A DNA stretch of 48,233 nucleotides from Rugamonas violacea (GTDB taxonomy: Bacteria; Pseudomonadota; Gammaproteobacteria; Burkholderiales; Burkholderiaceae_D), in contig NZ_JAEMNU010000147.1 in NCBI RefSeq assembly GCF_016461825.1, forward strand, positions 1-48,233, read 5' to 3'. Below, piece after piece: positions 37,063 through 46,461 of this stretch. Positions within the stretch are counted from its first letter, which is position 1. Every line of letters begins with the position of its first letter. The translations under genes were made by a program, and so were the position numbers. The notes below the pieces were generated by a model that did not search any database, was not told the DNA's origin, and saw only the letters and a program-made list of their open reading frames with translations.

Positions 37063-37099
37063 AAAAAGCGGTGGAACGCTCGCGCGTCCACCGCTTTTT
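37063..37099 (-). terminator. Rho-independent terminator of the efflux operon
   Basis: A perfect 13-bp stem (AAAAAGCGGTGGA with TCCACCGCTTTTT) and an 11-base loop, followed on the minus strand by a run of seven T. It starts 18 bp after the stop of the outer-membrane factor gene. The A/T ends of the stem could also let it work in the other direction. Confidence 0.88.
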
Positions 37100-37116
37100 C
37101 TTGCCACCGATAATGC

Positions 37117-38601
37117 TTACTGCGCGGCGCTATCCCAGCCGCCACCCAGCGAGCGGATCAGCGCCACCGTGGTGACGGCGCGGTTGCCGCGCAGCTGCAC
37201 GGCGTTGCGCTCGACGCTGGCCAGGTTGCGCTGCGCGTCGAGCAGGTCCAGATAGCTGGAACGGCCGGCGGCGTACAGCTTCTGCGCCAGGTCGGCCGAG
37301 CGGCGCGCCGACACCACGGCGTCGTCGATCTGCGCCGTCTGGCCGGCCAGGATGCGCAGGCCGGCCAAGTTGTCCTCGACCTCGGCGAAGGCCGTCAGCA
37401 CGCTCTGCCGATAAGTGCCGACCGACTCCTCCAACGCCGCCTCGCTGCGCGTGACGTTGGCCTTGTTGCGGCCGCCGTCGATCAGCGGCATCGACATCAG
37501 CGCGCCCAACAACCAGGAGCGGCTGCTCCACTTGAACACGTCCGAGAAGGTGTCGGCGACACCGCCGCCGTTGGCGTTCAGGGTCAGCGCCGGGAACATC
37601 GCGGCGCGGGCCAGGCCGATGCGGGCGTTGGCCGCCTCCATCGTGCGCTGGGCGGCGGCGATGTCGGGCCGGCGCTCCAGCAGGGTCGACGGCATGCCCT
37701 GCGGGATCTGCGGCAGCAGCGCCGAGTCCAGCAGCGGGCTGACGCCGGCCGTGAAGGCGGCCGCCGGTTTGCCCAGCAAGACCGCCAGCGCGTGCTCGGT
37801 GGTGACGCGTTGACGCTGCAGTCCGATCGCCTCGGCGCGGCTGGTGGCCAGCTCGGTCTTGGCGCGGGCCAGGTCGAATTCGCCGATGTCGCCCAGGTCG
37901 AAGCGACGCTGGTTGACCTTGACGTTCTCCTGGCGCAGGTCGACGGTGCGGTTCAGCGTCTCCAGCTCGGCGTCGGTGGCGCGCAGACGGAAATAGGTCT
38001 GCGCCACGTCGGCCTGCACCGCCAGCAGCACCGAGCGGTAGGTCGCCTCGACCGAGGCGGCGTCGCTGCGGGCGGCGCTGACGTTGGAGCTGACGCGGCC
38101 GAACAGGTCGATCTCGTAGCTGGCCGTCAGGTTGGCCTGGTAGCTGGTGACCGGGGCCACCGCGCTGCCCTGCGGCAGGCCGAGCGACTGCGCCGAGGCG
38201 CGGCTGCGCTGGGCGCCGACGCCGACGCCGATCTGCGGCACGCGGTCGGCCTCGGCCACGCCGGCGATGGCGCGGGCCTGCTTGACGCGGGCGGCCGCCA
38301 CGGCCAGGTTGGCGTTGGCCTTGGTGGCTTCGCCGATCAGCTCATTCAGGGCCGGATCGTTGAAGGCCAACCACCACTCGCCGCGCGGCTGGGCTTCGGC
38401 CGTCTTGGCCTGCTTCCACTTGCTGCCGTCGGCGGCGGTTTGCACCAGCGGCGTGGCCGGCGCCTGGTTTTCCTTGTAGGCGGCCGGTACGTCCATCTGC
38501 GGCTGCTTGAATTCCGGCGCGGCGCAAGCGCTCAGCAGCAGCGCCGCCGTCAGCGCCGACAGGGCCGGCGCCAGGCCTTGCGGTAATGTCATGCGTTTCA
38601 T
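37117..38601 (-). CDS. Outer-membrane factor lipoprotein of an RND efflux system (OprM/NodT family)
   Basis: About 494 aa. The lipobox LLLSAC (Cys about residue 26) marks a lipoprotein. Two outer-membrane-efflux repeats follow, with typical segments NANLAVAAARVKQARA, YEIDLFGRVSS, LERRPDIAAAQRTMEAANARIGLARAAMFP and RSSYLDLLDAQR. It forms the TolC-like channel. The ATG at 38601 begins one base after the RND pump stop (38603), so translation is coupled. It is the last gene of the operon, followed by a strong terminator. Confidence 0.95.
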   Translation of the reverse strand: MKRMTLPQGLAPALSALTAALLLSACAAPEFKQPQMDVPAAYKENQAPATPLVQTAADGSKWKQAKTAEAQPRGEWWLAFNDPALNELIGEATKANANLAVAAARVKQARAIAGVAEADRVPQIGVGVGAQRSRASAQSLGLPQGSAVAPVTSYQANLTASYEIDLFGRVSSNVSAARSDAASVEATYRSVLLAVQADVAQTYFRLRATDAELETLNRTVDLRQENVKVNQRRFDLGDIGEFDLARAKTELATSRAEAIGLQRQRVTTEHALAVLLGKPAAAFTAGVSPLLDSALLPQIPQGMPSTLLERRPDIAAAQRTMEAANARIGLARAAMFPALTLNANGGGVADTFSDVFKWSSRSWLLGALMSMPLIDGGRNKANVTRSEAALEESVGTYRQSVLTAFAEVEDNLAGLRILAGQTAQIDDAVVSARRSADLAQKLYAAGRSSYLDLLDAQRNLASVERNAVQLRGNRAVTTVALIRSLGGGWDSAAQ

Positions 38602-38602
38602 A

Positions 38603-41600
38603 TCAATGAGTCCCTTCCAGTTTCGCCGCGACCGCATCGGTGGCGACGGTTTTTTTCTCCAGGCGCTTGGCCAGGGTACGCAGCAGCACGTAGAACACCG
38701 GCGTCAAGAACAGGCCGAAGAAGGTCACGCCCAGCATGCCGGCGAACACCGCCACACCCATCGCGTGGCGCATCTCGGAACCGGCGCCGTGCGAGAACAC
38801 CAGCGGCAGCACACCCATGATGAAGGCGATCGACGTCATCAGGATCGGCCGCAGACGCAGGCGGCAGGCTTCCAGCGCGGCTTGCACGATGGTGCGGCCG
38901 TGGTCTTCCAGTTCGCGGGCGAATTCGACGATCAGAATCGCGTTCTTCGACGCCAGCCCGACCAGCACGAACAGCGCGATCTGGGTGAAGACGTTGTTGT
39001 CGCCGTGGGTCAGCTTGACGCCGATCAGGGCGCACAGGATGGACATCGGCACGATCAGGATCACCGCCAGCGGCAGGGTCCAGCTCTCGTATTGGGCGGC
39101 CAGCACCAGGAACACCAGCAGCACGCACAGCGGGAACACATAGATCATCGTGTTACCGGACAGGATGTCCTGGTAGACCAACTCGGTCCACTCGTAGGCG
39201 ATACCCTTCGGCAGCACCTCGGCGGCGATCTTGGCCAGCTCGGCCTGCGCCTCGCCGGACGACACGCCGGGGGCCGGCGCGCCGTTCATCTCGGCCGAAA
39301 CGTAGGCGTTATAGCGCTGCACGCGGTCCGGGCCATAGCTGTCCTTGACGCGCATCAGCGACGACAGCGGGATCATCTCGCCCTTGTCGCTGCGCACCTT
39401 GAGTTGGGCGATGTCCTCGGCGTGCGAACGGAACTTGGCGTCGGCTTGGACGCGCACCTGGTAGGTGCGGCCAAACTGGTTGAAGTCGTTCACGTACAGC
39501 GAACCCAGGTTGATCTGCAAGGTCTGGTAGATGGTCTGCAGCGGCACGCCCAGTTGCTTGGCCTTGGCGCGGTCGACGTCGGCGAACAGTTGCGGCACGT
39601 TGATCTGGTAGCTGGAGAAGACGCCGGCCAGCTTGGGATTCTGCCAGGCCTTCATCTGCACCGCCTGCACCGCCTTGTACAACTCGTCGTAACCCAGGTT
39701 GGCGCGGTCCTCGATCATCATCTTGAAGCCGCCCGTGGTGCCCAGGCCGTTGACCGGCGGTGGCGGGAAGACCATGATGAAGGCGTCCTGCACGGCGCCC
39801 ATCCGCTTGTTCACCTCGGCCGCGATGGCGTCGCCGCTCTCGCTGGCCTTGGTACGCTCGTGGAACGGCTTGAGCGTGATGAAGACGATACCGGCGTTGG
39901 GCGCGTTGGTGAAGCCGTTGATCGACAGGCCGGGGAAGGCCACCGACGAATCGACGCCGGGGATCTGCATGGCGATGTCGGACATGCGGCGGATCACGCT
40001 GTCGGTACGCTCCAGCGAGGCGGCGTCCGGCAGCTGGGCGAAGCCGACCAGGTACTGCTTGTCCTGCGCCGGCACGAAGCCCGGCGGCACGGCCTTGAAC
40101 ATGAAGGCGGCGGCGACGGCCAGCAGCGCATACACCGCCACCGAGGCGCCCTTGCGGCGCAACACGCCCTTGACGCCGGTCTCGTAGTTGTTCGAGGCGC
40201 GGTTGAAGAAGCGGTTGAACCAGTTGAAGAAGCGGCCGAACAGCTTGTCCATCAAACGGGTCAGCGCGTCTTTCGGCGCGTCGTGCGGTTTCAGCAGCGC
40301 GGCGGCCAGGGCCGGCGCCAGGGTCAGCGAGCTGAAGGCCGAGATCACCGTCGAAATCGCGATGGTCAGGGCGAACTGCTTGTAGAACTGGCCGGACAGG
40401 CCGGAGACGAAGGCGATCGGCACGAACACGGCGCACAGCACCAGGGCGATGGCGACGATCGGACCACTCACCTCTTTCATCGCCTGCAAGGTGGCGTCGC
40501 GCGGCGTCAGGCCGTTGGCGATATTGCGCTCGACGTTCTCCACCACCACGATGGCGTCATCGACCACGATACCGATCGCCAGCACCAGTCCGAACAACGA
40601 CAGGGTGTTGATCGAGAAGCCGAAACCGAGCATCACCGCGAAGGTGCCGATGATCGACACCGGCACCGCCAGCAGCGGGATGATCGAGGCGCGCCAGGTT
40701 TGCAGGAAGATGATCACCACCAGCACCACCAGGGCCACCGCTTCGAGCAGGGTATGGATGACGGCCTTGATCGATTCGCGCACGAACTGGGTCGGGTCGT
40801 ACACCACGTCGTAGTCTACGCCTTGGGGGAAGTCTTTTTTCAACTCCGCCATTTTGGCGCGCACGTCGGCCGACAGCTGCAAGGCGTTGGCGTTCGGTGC
40901 TTCAAAGATGCCTATCGCCACCGCCGATTTGTTGTTCAGCAGTGAGCGAAGGGCGTAAGAGTTCGAACCCAGCTCGACCCGCGCCACATCCTTCAGGCGC
41001 GTCAGGGCGCCGTCCGCATTGGTGCGCACGATGATGTCGCCAAACTCCTCGACCGATTGCAAACGGCCCTGGGTGTTGACGGTCAGCTGGAACTCGCTGT
41101 TTTTGTTGGGCGCCGCGCCGATGACGCCGGCGGCGACCTGCACGTTCTGCTCGCGGATGGCGCCGACCACGTCGGCCGCCGTCATATTGCGCGCGGCGAC
41201 CTTCTGTGGATCGAGCCAGACCCGCATGGCGTAATCGCCCGAGCCGAACAGATTGGTTTCGCCCATGCCGGGGATGCGCGCCAGCTGGTCCTTGACGTTC
41301 AGGATCGCGTAGTTGCGCAGGTACAGGTCGTCGTAACGGCCGTCCGGCGAGACCAGGTGGACCACCATGGTCAGGTTGGGCGAGGACTTCACGGTGGTCA
41401 CACCGATCTGGCGCACCTCTTCCGGCAGCCGTGGCAGGGCGCGCTGGACGCGGTTTTGCACCTGCGTTTCAGCCTGCTCGACGTTGGTGCCGATCTTGAA
41501 GGTGACGGTCAGCATCAGCGAGCCGTCCGAGGTGTTTTGCGAGTCCATGTAGAGCATGTTCTCGACGCCGTTGATCTGCTCTTCCAGTGGCGCGGCCACG

Positions 41601-41785
41601 GTTTCGGCGATGATCTTCGGGTTGGCGCCCGGGTACTGGGCGCGCACCACCACCGAGGGCGGCACCACGTCCGGGTACTCCGAGATCGGCAGCTTGAAAA
41701 TCGCAAGCAGGCCGGCCACGAAAATGATGATCGACAGTACAGCCGCGAAAATCGGCTTGTCGACAAAGAAGCGGGAAAAGTTCAT
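38603..41785 (-). CDS. RND multidrug efflux inner-membrane pump (HAE1 family, MexF/OqxB-like)
   Basis: A protein of 1060 aa, full length for the family. It starts MNFSRFFVDKPIFAAVLSIIIF. Twelve membrane helices and two large periplasmic loops are arranged as usual. The proton-relay aspartates are in GIVVDDAIVVVENVERN (about residues 400-416). The sequence type (ISEYPDVVPPSVVVRAQYPGA) is that of pumps exporting several drug classes. It lies between the membrane-fusion and outer-membrane components. Confidence 0.97.
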   Translation of the reverse strand: MNFSRFFVDKPIFAAVLSIIIFVAGLLAIFKLPISEYPDVVPPSVVVRAQYPGANPKIIAETVAAPLEEQINGVENMLYMDSQNTSDGSLMLTVTFKIGTNVEQAETQVQNRVQRALPRLPEEVRQIGVTTVKSSPNLTMVVHLVSPDGRYDDLYLRNYAILNVKDQLARIPGMGETNLFGSGDYAMRVWLDPQKVAARNMTAADVVGAIREQNVQVAAGVIGAAPNKNSEFQLTVNTQGRLQSVEEFGDIIVRTNADGALTRLKDVARVELGSNSYALRSLLNNKSAVAIGIFEAPNANALQLSADVRAKMAELKKDFPQGVDYDVVYDPTQFVRESIKAVIHTLLEAVALVVLVVIIFLQTWRASIIPLLAVPVSIIGTFAVMLGFGFSINTLSLFGLVLAIGIVVDDAIVVVENVERNIANGLTPRDATLQAMKEVSGPIVAIALVLCAVFVPIAFVSGLSGQFYKQFALTIAISTVISAFSSLTLAPALAAALLKPHDAPKDALTRLMDKLFGRFFNWFNRFFNRASNNYETGVKGVLRRKGASVAVYALLAVAAAFMFKAVPPGFVPAQDKQYLVGFAQLPDAASLERTDSVIRRMSDIAMQIPGVDSSVAFPGLSINGFTNAPNAGIVFITLKPFHERTKASESGDAIAAEVNKRMGAVQDAFIMVFPPPPVNGLGTTGGFKMMIEDRANLGYDELYKAVQAVQMKAWQNPKLAGVFSSYQINVPQLFADVDRAKAKQLGVPLQTIYQTLQINLGSLYVNDFNQFGRTYQVRVQADAKFRSHAEDIAQLKVRSDKGEMIPLSSLMRVKDSYGPDRVQRYNAYVSAEMNGAPAPGVSSGEAQAELAKIAAEVLPKGIAYEWTELVYQDILSGNTMIYVFPLCVLLVFLVLAAQYESWTLPLAVILIVPMSILCALIGVKLTHGDNNVFTQIALFVLVGLASKNAILIVEFARELEDHGRTIVQAALEACRLRLRPILMTSIAFIMGVLPLVFSHGAGSEMRHAMGVAVFAGMLGVTFFGLFLTPVFYVLLRTLAKRLEKKTVATDAVAAKLEGTH

Positions 41786-41791
41786 GGTCTA

Positions 41792-43054
41792 TTATTCCTT
41801 GGAGGTCGAAGCCGCCTTGGCCGCGACCTTGGCGTCTTTCGCCTCCGGTTTGGCGGCGGGTTTGCTATCGGGCTTGATGGCGGGGGCGGCCGGATCGAAA
41901 TCCATCGCCACGGTTTGCGCCGTGACGGGGGCGCCCGGACGCACGCGCTGCAGGCCGTTGACGACGATCTTCTCGCCGGCTTTCAGGCCCTCGCGCACCA
42001 CGCGCATGCCGTCGATGGTCTGGCCCAGCTTGACCGGACGGTATTCGGCCTTGCCGTCGGCGCCGACGACGAAGACGAACTTGCGGTTCTGGTCGGTGCC
42101 GACGGCGCGTTCGTTGATCATCAGCGCGCTGGTGATCTCCTTGCCGCCGTGGCCGGCGCCCAGCTGGACGCGGGCGAACAAGCCCGGCACCAGCGCGTTG
42201 TCGGCGTTGACGAAGGTGGCGCGCATGCGCACGCTGCCGGTCTGCGGGTCGAGCTGGTTGTCGACGAATTCGAGCTTGCCCTCGTGCGGGTAGCCGCTCT
42301 CGTTGGCCAGGCCGACCTTGACGATCACCGCCTCGCCCTTGTGGGCCTGGGCGCCGACGCGCAGGAAGGTGTCCTCGTCGCCCTCGAAGCTGGCGTAGAT
42401 GCGGTCGGTCGAGACCACCGAGGTGAGGATGGCGGCGCCGTCGATCAGGTTGCCGACGGTGATCTCGGCCTTGCTGACGCGGCCGTTGATGGGCGACTGC
42501 ACCTGGGTGTAGTTCAGGTTCAGCTTGGCCGCTTCGAACTGGGCGCCGGCGGCGCGGGCGTTGGCGTCGAGTTCCTTCAGGCCGGAGGCCTTCTCATCGT
42601 ACTCGCGCTGGGCGATGGCCTTGTCGGCCAACAGCTTCTCGGCGCGCGACAGTTCCAACTTGGCCAGGTCGGCCTTGGCGCGGGCCGACGAGGCGGCCGC
42701 TTCGGCGCGGTTCATCTCGGCCTGGTAGGGACGCGGATCGATGACGAACAGGACGTCGCCCTTTTTGACTTCGCTGCCCGGCTTGAAGTTGACGGCGGTG
42801 ATGAAGCCGCTGACGCGCGAACGGATCTCGACCCGTTCGACGGCTTCGATACGGCCGGAGAACTCCTGCGTCTCGGTGATTTGCTGTTCCACCACGACGG
42901 CGGCGGAGATCGGCGGGCCGCCGGCGGCCGGCGCTTCCGCCGTTTTGCCGGTGGCGGAGTCGCAACCCGAAAGGCCGAGTGCGGCCAGTCCCGCCAGCGC
43001 CATGGCGGCGGCCAAAGGCCTTGCCGCGACGGTCAATTGTTTAATGTTTTTCAT
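41792..43054 (-). CDS. RND efflux periplasmic adaptor (membrane-fusion) lipoprotein
   Basis: A protein of 420 aa. Lipobox ALGLSGCDS (Cys about 31). The adaptor order is visible: beta-barrel/lipoyl half (RVEIRSRVSGFITAVNFKPGSEVKKGDVLFVID), coiled-coil hairpin (about 105-170), second lipoyl half (LNYTQVQSPINGRVSKAEITVGN) and barrel and proximal domains. A Lys/Ala-rich tail closes it. It joins the pump to the outer-membrane channel. The pump gene follows after 6 bp. A good AAGGA ribosome site lies upstream, and the 163 bp before it separate it from the esterase-like gene. Confidence 0.95.
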   Translation of the reverse strand: MKNIKQLTVAARPLAAAMALAGLAALGLSGCDSATGKTAEAPAAGGPPISAAVVVEQQITETQEFSGRIEAVERVEIRSRVSGFITAVNFKPGSEVKKGDVLFVIDPRPYQAEMNRAEAAASSARAKADLAKLELSRAEKLLADKAIAQREYDEKASGLKELDANARAAGAQFEAAKLNLNYTQVQSPINGRVSKAEITVGNLIDGAAILTSVVSTDRIYASFEGDEDTFLRVGAQAHKGEAVIVKVGLANESGYPHEGKLEFVDNQLDPQTGSVRMRATFVNADNALVPGLFARVQLGAGHGGKEITSALMINERAVGTDQNRKFVFVVGADGKAEYRPVKLGQTIDGMRVVREGLKAGEKIVVNGLQRVRPGAPVTAQTVAMDFDPAAPAIKPDSKPAAKPEAKDAKVAAKAASTSKE

Positions 43055-43217
43055 GTTATTTCCTTTTTGTATGAAAATATTTAATAAATATGGCGAGCCC
43101 GGCCCACCCGGTGAAAATGTCGAGAAAGCACGGTCCTGCGGCGCCCCGATGGCTGGGGGCGTCGTTCTACTGTCTACTGATTACTGCGGGGTACTGCTGA
43201 AGGGGTGGGAAACCCTG

Positions 43218-44084
43218 TCAGACCGGTGACTCCGGCCGGTCCAGGCTAGCCATGAAATTGGCGATTTCCCCAAGCGCGATGACTTTGCAGGCGCATTCGT
43301 TACGGGCCCCCGGCTCTTGCAGGGGGGCGGGCGGCAAGCGGCTGACGGTGGTCTTGACGCCACAGGCGATCAGCTTGGTGCCATATTGTTCGGCTTCGTC
43401 CCGCAAGGGATCGTCCTCCGCCGACAGGATCAGGGCCGGCGGCAAATTCTTCAATCGGCTCGACTGCAGCGGCGAGGCGTACGGATGGGTCCGGTCGGCG
43501 GCGTTCGGCAGGTAGCCGCGATAGCCGGCGGCGCAGGCGTCGGCCACTTCGACCATCTCGCGCGCCGACGGCAGCTCGCGCATCGAACAGCTGGTCAGGC
43601 CGGGATCGAGCATCGGCATGATCAGGATCTGGCCGGCCAGCGCCGGACCGCCACGGTCGCGCGCCATCAGCGTGCACACGGCCGCCAGGTTGGCGCCGGC
43701 CTCGATGCCGGCGACGATCAGCTGCTTGCCGCTCCAACCCAGCTTGCCCTTGTTCTTCTTGGCCCACAGCAGGATCGCGTGGGCGTCCTCCACTGCGGCG
43801 GGAAACGGGCTGACCCCAGCCAATGTGTAGCTGGTGGCCAGCACCAACTGTTCCGCATTGCAGTTCACCAGATGGCGCAGGAACATGTCGGCGTCTTCCA
43901 GATTGCCGCCGACGAAACCGCCGGCGTGGAAAAAGACGATCAAGGAATCGCGCTTGGCGGCCTCGCCGCGCGAATACAGCCGCGCCGGCAATGCCGTCTG
44001 TGCGCCGTTGACCGACAGGTTGCGGATCTTCAGGTCGTCGGCCAGCGGCCACGGCTCGACCGGCAGCGCCAGCGCCTCGCTCAT
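43218..44084 (-). CDS. Alpha/beta-hydrolase fold protein lacking the nucleophile serine (pseudo-esterase)
   Basis: A protein of 288 aa with the fold of hormone-sensitive-lipase-type esterases. The oxyanion motif is FHAGGFVGG (usually HGGG), about residue 52. The nucleophile elbow reads AGIEAGANLA, where active relatives have GDSAG, so serine is replaced by glutamate. The acid residue region AEDDPLRDEAEQY is kept, but no HGF-type catalytic histidine is found near the C terminus. It is therefore probably not an esterase and may be a binding or regulatory protein. Its ATG shares one base with the stop of the small exported protein upstream (TGATG). It lies 163 bp ahead of the efflux operon on the same strand. 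Confidence 0.85.
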   Translation of the reverse strand: MSEALALPVEPWPLADDLKIRNLSVNGAQTALPARLYSRGEAAKRDSLIVFFHAGGFVGGNLEDADMFLRHLVNCNAEQLVLATSYTLAGVSPFPAAVEDAHAILLWAKKNKGKLGWSGKQLIVAGIEAGANLAAVCTLMARDRGGPALAGQILIMPMLDPGLTSCSMRELPSAREMVEVADACAAGYRGYLPNAADRTHPYASPLQSSRLKNLPPALILSAEDDPLRDEAEQYGTKLIACGVKTTVSRLPPAPLQEPGARNECACKVIALGEIANFMASLDRPESPV

Positions 44085-44308
44085 CAGCGCACCGCCGTCT
44101 GGTTGACGGCGGGCAGGCCGGCGCTCGACTCGAACTCGTCGGCACAGGCCACGCTGCTGTCGCTGCTCACCTGGAGGGCCAGGGCACGGTAACCGCTCGC
44201 CTCGGCTTGCGCCGCGTGCGAATACTCGTCCGTGTATACGATGCTGGCCAAGGCGACCGAACTCAGCGCAAGCGCGATCGTCGCAAAGAATCCATCTCGA
44301 TATGCCAT
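44084..44308 (-). CDS. Small exported or membrane-anchored protein of unknown function
   Basis: A protein of 74 aa starting MAYRDGFFATIALALSSVALASIVY: one hydrophobic segment that serves as signal peptide or anchor, then a short acidic/Ser/Ala-rich tail with one Cys. A GGAGGG ribosome site precedes the ATG at 44308, favouring it over the in-frame ATG at 44335. The stop overlaps the start of the pseudo-esterase, so the two are translated together. No family is recognised. Confidence 0.65.
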   Translation of the reverse strand: MAYRDGFFATIALALSSVALASIVYTDEYSHAAQAEASGYRALALQVSSDSSVACADEFESSAGLPAVNQTAVR

Positions 44309-44433
44309 GATATTTCCCTCCCAGTGAACGGCCAACTACTGCCGGTGCTGCGTGGATTCCTGTTGAATCCATGGTGCAGTACAGCAATCATAGACTTGAT
44401 CTACAATCTGATAAAGAGTGTAAAATCGAATTG

Positions 44434-44455
44434 ATTGTTCAGGAATCCGAACAAT
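44434..44455. promoter_or_regulatory. Inverted repeat at the LysR gene start (possible regulator site)
   Basis: Perfect 7-bp arms ATTGTTC and GAACAAT with an 8-bp spacer, ending one base before the GAGGA ribosome site of the LysR gene. The 158-bp gap is shared with the divergent small-protein/pseudo-esterase/efflux genes. A LysR dimer bound here could control its own gene and possibly the divergent one. Confidence 0.5.
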
Positions 44456-44466
44456 GAGGATGAAAG

Positions 44467-45417
44467 ATGAATAAACTACAAGCGATGGAAGTCTTTGTGC
44501 AGGTGGTCGACTCCGGCGGCTTCACCCGCGCGGCCGAGAACATGCAACTGCCCAAGGCCACCGTGTCGACCCTGATCCAGGCGCTGGAGGCGGCGCTGGC
44601 GGTCAAGCTGCTGCATCGGACCACCCGCATGGTCAGCGTGACGGCCGACGGCGCCGCCTATTATGAGCGCTGCCTGCGCATCCTGTCGGACGTGCGCGAG
44701 GCCGAGGAGTCGCTGTCGCGCACCCGCCTCAGCCCGAGCGGCCGGCTGCGCGTCGACGCCCCCACCGGCCTGGCCGGCGACATCCTGATCCCCGCCCTGC
44801 CCGACTTTTTCGCCCGCTATCCGGACATCACGCTGGAACTCGGCTGCAGCGACCGCACGGTCGACCTGATCGAGGAAGGCGTCGACTGCGCCGTGCGCGG
44901 CGGCGCGCTGATCGACACCAGCCTGATCGCGCGGCGGGTCGGCATCATCCACTTCGTCACCTGCGCCGCGCCGGCCTACCTGGCGCGCTTCGGCCGGCCG
45001 ACCCACCCGACCGATCTGGAACGCCACCAGTGCATCAACTACTTCTCCGCCCGCACCGGCAAGATCTTCGACTGGGACTTCGCCCGCGACGGCGAGCAGT
45101 ACCGCATCCCCCTGCCCGGCCGCATCGCGCTGAACGACTCCAACGCCTACCTGGCGGCCGGCCTGGCCGGACTGGGGATTCTGCAGATGACCAACTTCCT
45201 GCTCGAACCGATGCTGGCCGACGGCCGCCTGGAGCTGCTGCTGCCCGACTGGACCTCCGACCCGTTGCCGGTGCACGTGGTGTATCCGCAGAACCGCCAC
45301 CTGTCGGCCAAGGTGCGGGTGTTCGTCGAATGGGTCGCCGAACTGTTTTCCAACCATCCCGGCATGCGCCTGCCCAAGGCCAGCGCGCGCGCCCCCACCT
45401 TCGAGGTCGCCATATGA
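44467..45417 (+). CDS. LysR-family transcriptional regulator
   Basis: A protein of 316 aa. The winged helix-turn-helix (residues 1-60; GGFTRAAENMQLPKATVSTLIQALE, LLHRTTRMVSVTADG) is followed by a LysR substrate-binding domain (about 88-295; SGRLRVDAPTGLAGDILIPALPDFFARYPDI). The subgroup resembles regulators of stress or aromatic-compound genes, but the ligand is unknown. It is divergent from the pseudo-esterase/efflux block and overlaps the dehydrogenase gene by 4 bp (ATGA). Confidence 0.94.
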   Translation: MNKLQAMEVFVQVVDSGGFTRAAENMQLPKATVSTLIQALEAALAVKLLHRTTRMVSVTADGAAYYERCLRILSDVREAEESLSRTRLSPSGRLRVDAPTGLAGDILIPALPDFFARYPDITLELGCSDRTVDLIEEGVDCAVRGGALIDTSLIARRVGIIHFVTCAAPAYLARFGRPTHPTDLERHQCINYFSARTGKIFDWDFARDGEQYRIPLPGRIALNDSNAYLAAGLAGLGILQMTNFLLEPMLADGRLELLLPDWTSDPLPVHVVYPQNRHLSAKVRVFVEWVAELFSNHPGMRLPKASARAPTFEVAI

Positions 45418-46400
45418 ACCCAGCGCTTGCCCACAATATCGTCTTCCTCGACCGCGACAGCGTCGTCGCCAGCGTGCGCGCGCCGGCCTTCGCCCACCGC
45501 TGGAGCGAGTATCCGAGCACCGCCGCTGCGGCCGAGCCGAGCGACCCGGCCGGCGTCGTCGCGCGCCTGCGCGGCGCCAGCATCGCCATCACCAACAAGG
45601 TGCCGCTGCGCGAGGCCGCGCTGGCCCAGCTGCCGGACCTGAAGCTGATCGCCGTCGCCGCCACCGGCACCGACGTGGTCGACCTGGCGGCCTGCCGGGC
45701 GCGCGGCATCGCCGTCTGCAATATCCGCAACTACGCGGTGCACACGCTGCCCGAGCACACCTTCGCGCTGATCCTGGCGCTGCGGCGCAATCTGCTGGCC
45801 TACCGCGCCGACGTCGAGGCGGGCCTGTGGCAGCGCTCGACGCGCTTCTGCCTGCTCGACCATCCGATCGCCGACCTGGCCGGCAGCACCTTGGGCCTGG
45901 TCGGCTATGGCGCGCTGGGCCAGGCGACGGCGCGGCTGGCGCGCGCCTTCGGCATGAAGGTGATCGTGCACACGCGCTCGCCGATCGACGACGCCGAGGC
46001 GCGCCAGGTGGACTGGGACGAGCTGCTGGCAAGCTCCGACGTGATCAGTCTGCACCTGCCGCTCAACGACAAGACCCGCAACATGATCGCCGCGCCCGAG
46101 CTGGCGCGCATGAAGCGCAGCGCGCTGCTGATCAACACGGCGCGCGGCGGCCTGGTCGACGAGGCCGCGCTGGCCGAGGCGCTGCGGGCCGGCGTGATCG
46201 GCGGCGCCGGCTTCGACGTGCTGACACAGGAGCCGCCGCCGGCCGACAACCCGCTGCTCAATCTGCGCCTGCCCAACTTCATCCTGACGCCGCACAACGC
46301 CTGGGCCAGCGGCCAGTCCATGCAGGCGCTGGCCGACCAGCTGATCGACAACGTCGAGGCGTGGGCGGCGGGACGGCCGCGCAACGTGGTGGGGGCTTGA
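45414..46400 (+). CDS. D-2-hydroxyacid dehydrogenase
   Basis: A protein of 328 aa of the D-isomer-specific family. It has the NAD-binding GLVGYGALGQATARLARAFG (about 163-182), the signature LPLNDKTRNMI and the catalytic Arg/Glu/His set in NTARGGLVDEAALAEAL, LTQEPPP and ILTPHNAW. It most resembles glycerate/hydroxypyruvate-type enzymes; the exact substrate is uncertain. Its ATG overlaps the LysR stop, so the regulator and enzyme are coupled. Confidence 0.94.
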   Translation: MNPALAHNIVFLDRDSVVASVRAPAFAHRWSEYPSTAAAAEPSDPAGVVARLRGASIAITNKVPLREAALAQLPDLKLIAVAATGTDVVDLAACRARGIAVCNIRNYAVHTLPEHTFALILALRRNLLAYRADVEAGLWQRSTRFCLLDHPIADLAGSTLGLVGYGALGQATARLARAFGMKVIVHTRSPIDDAEARQVDWDELLASSDVISLHLPLNDKTRNMIAAPELARMKRSALLINTARGGLVDEAALAEALRAGVIGGAGFDVLTQEPPPADNPLLNLRLPNFILTPHNAWASGQSMQALADQLIDNVEAWAAGRPRNVVGA

Positions 46401-46461
46401 ATGCGGACAGATGCGTTCGGTATGCGCCAAAACGGCTGAACGTATGGATTGGCGAGCATAA

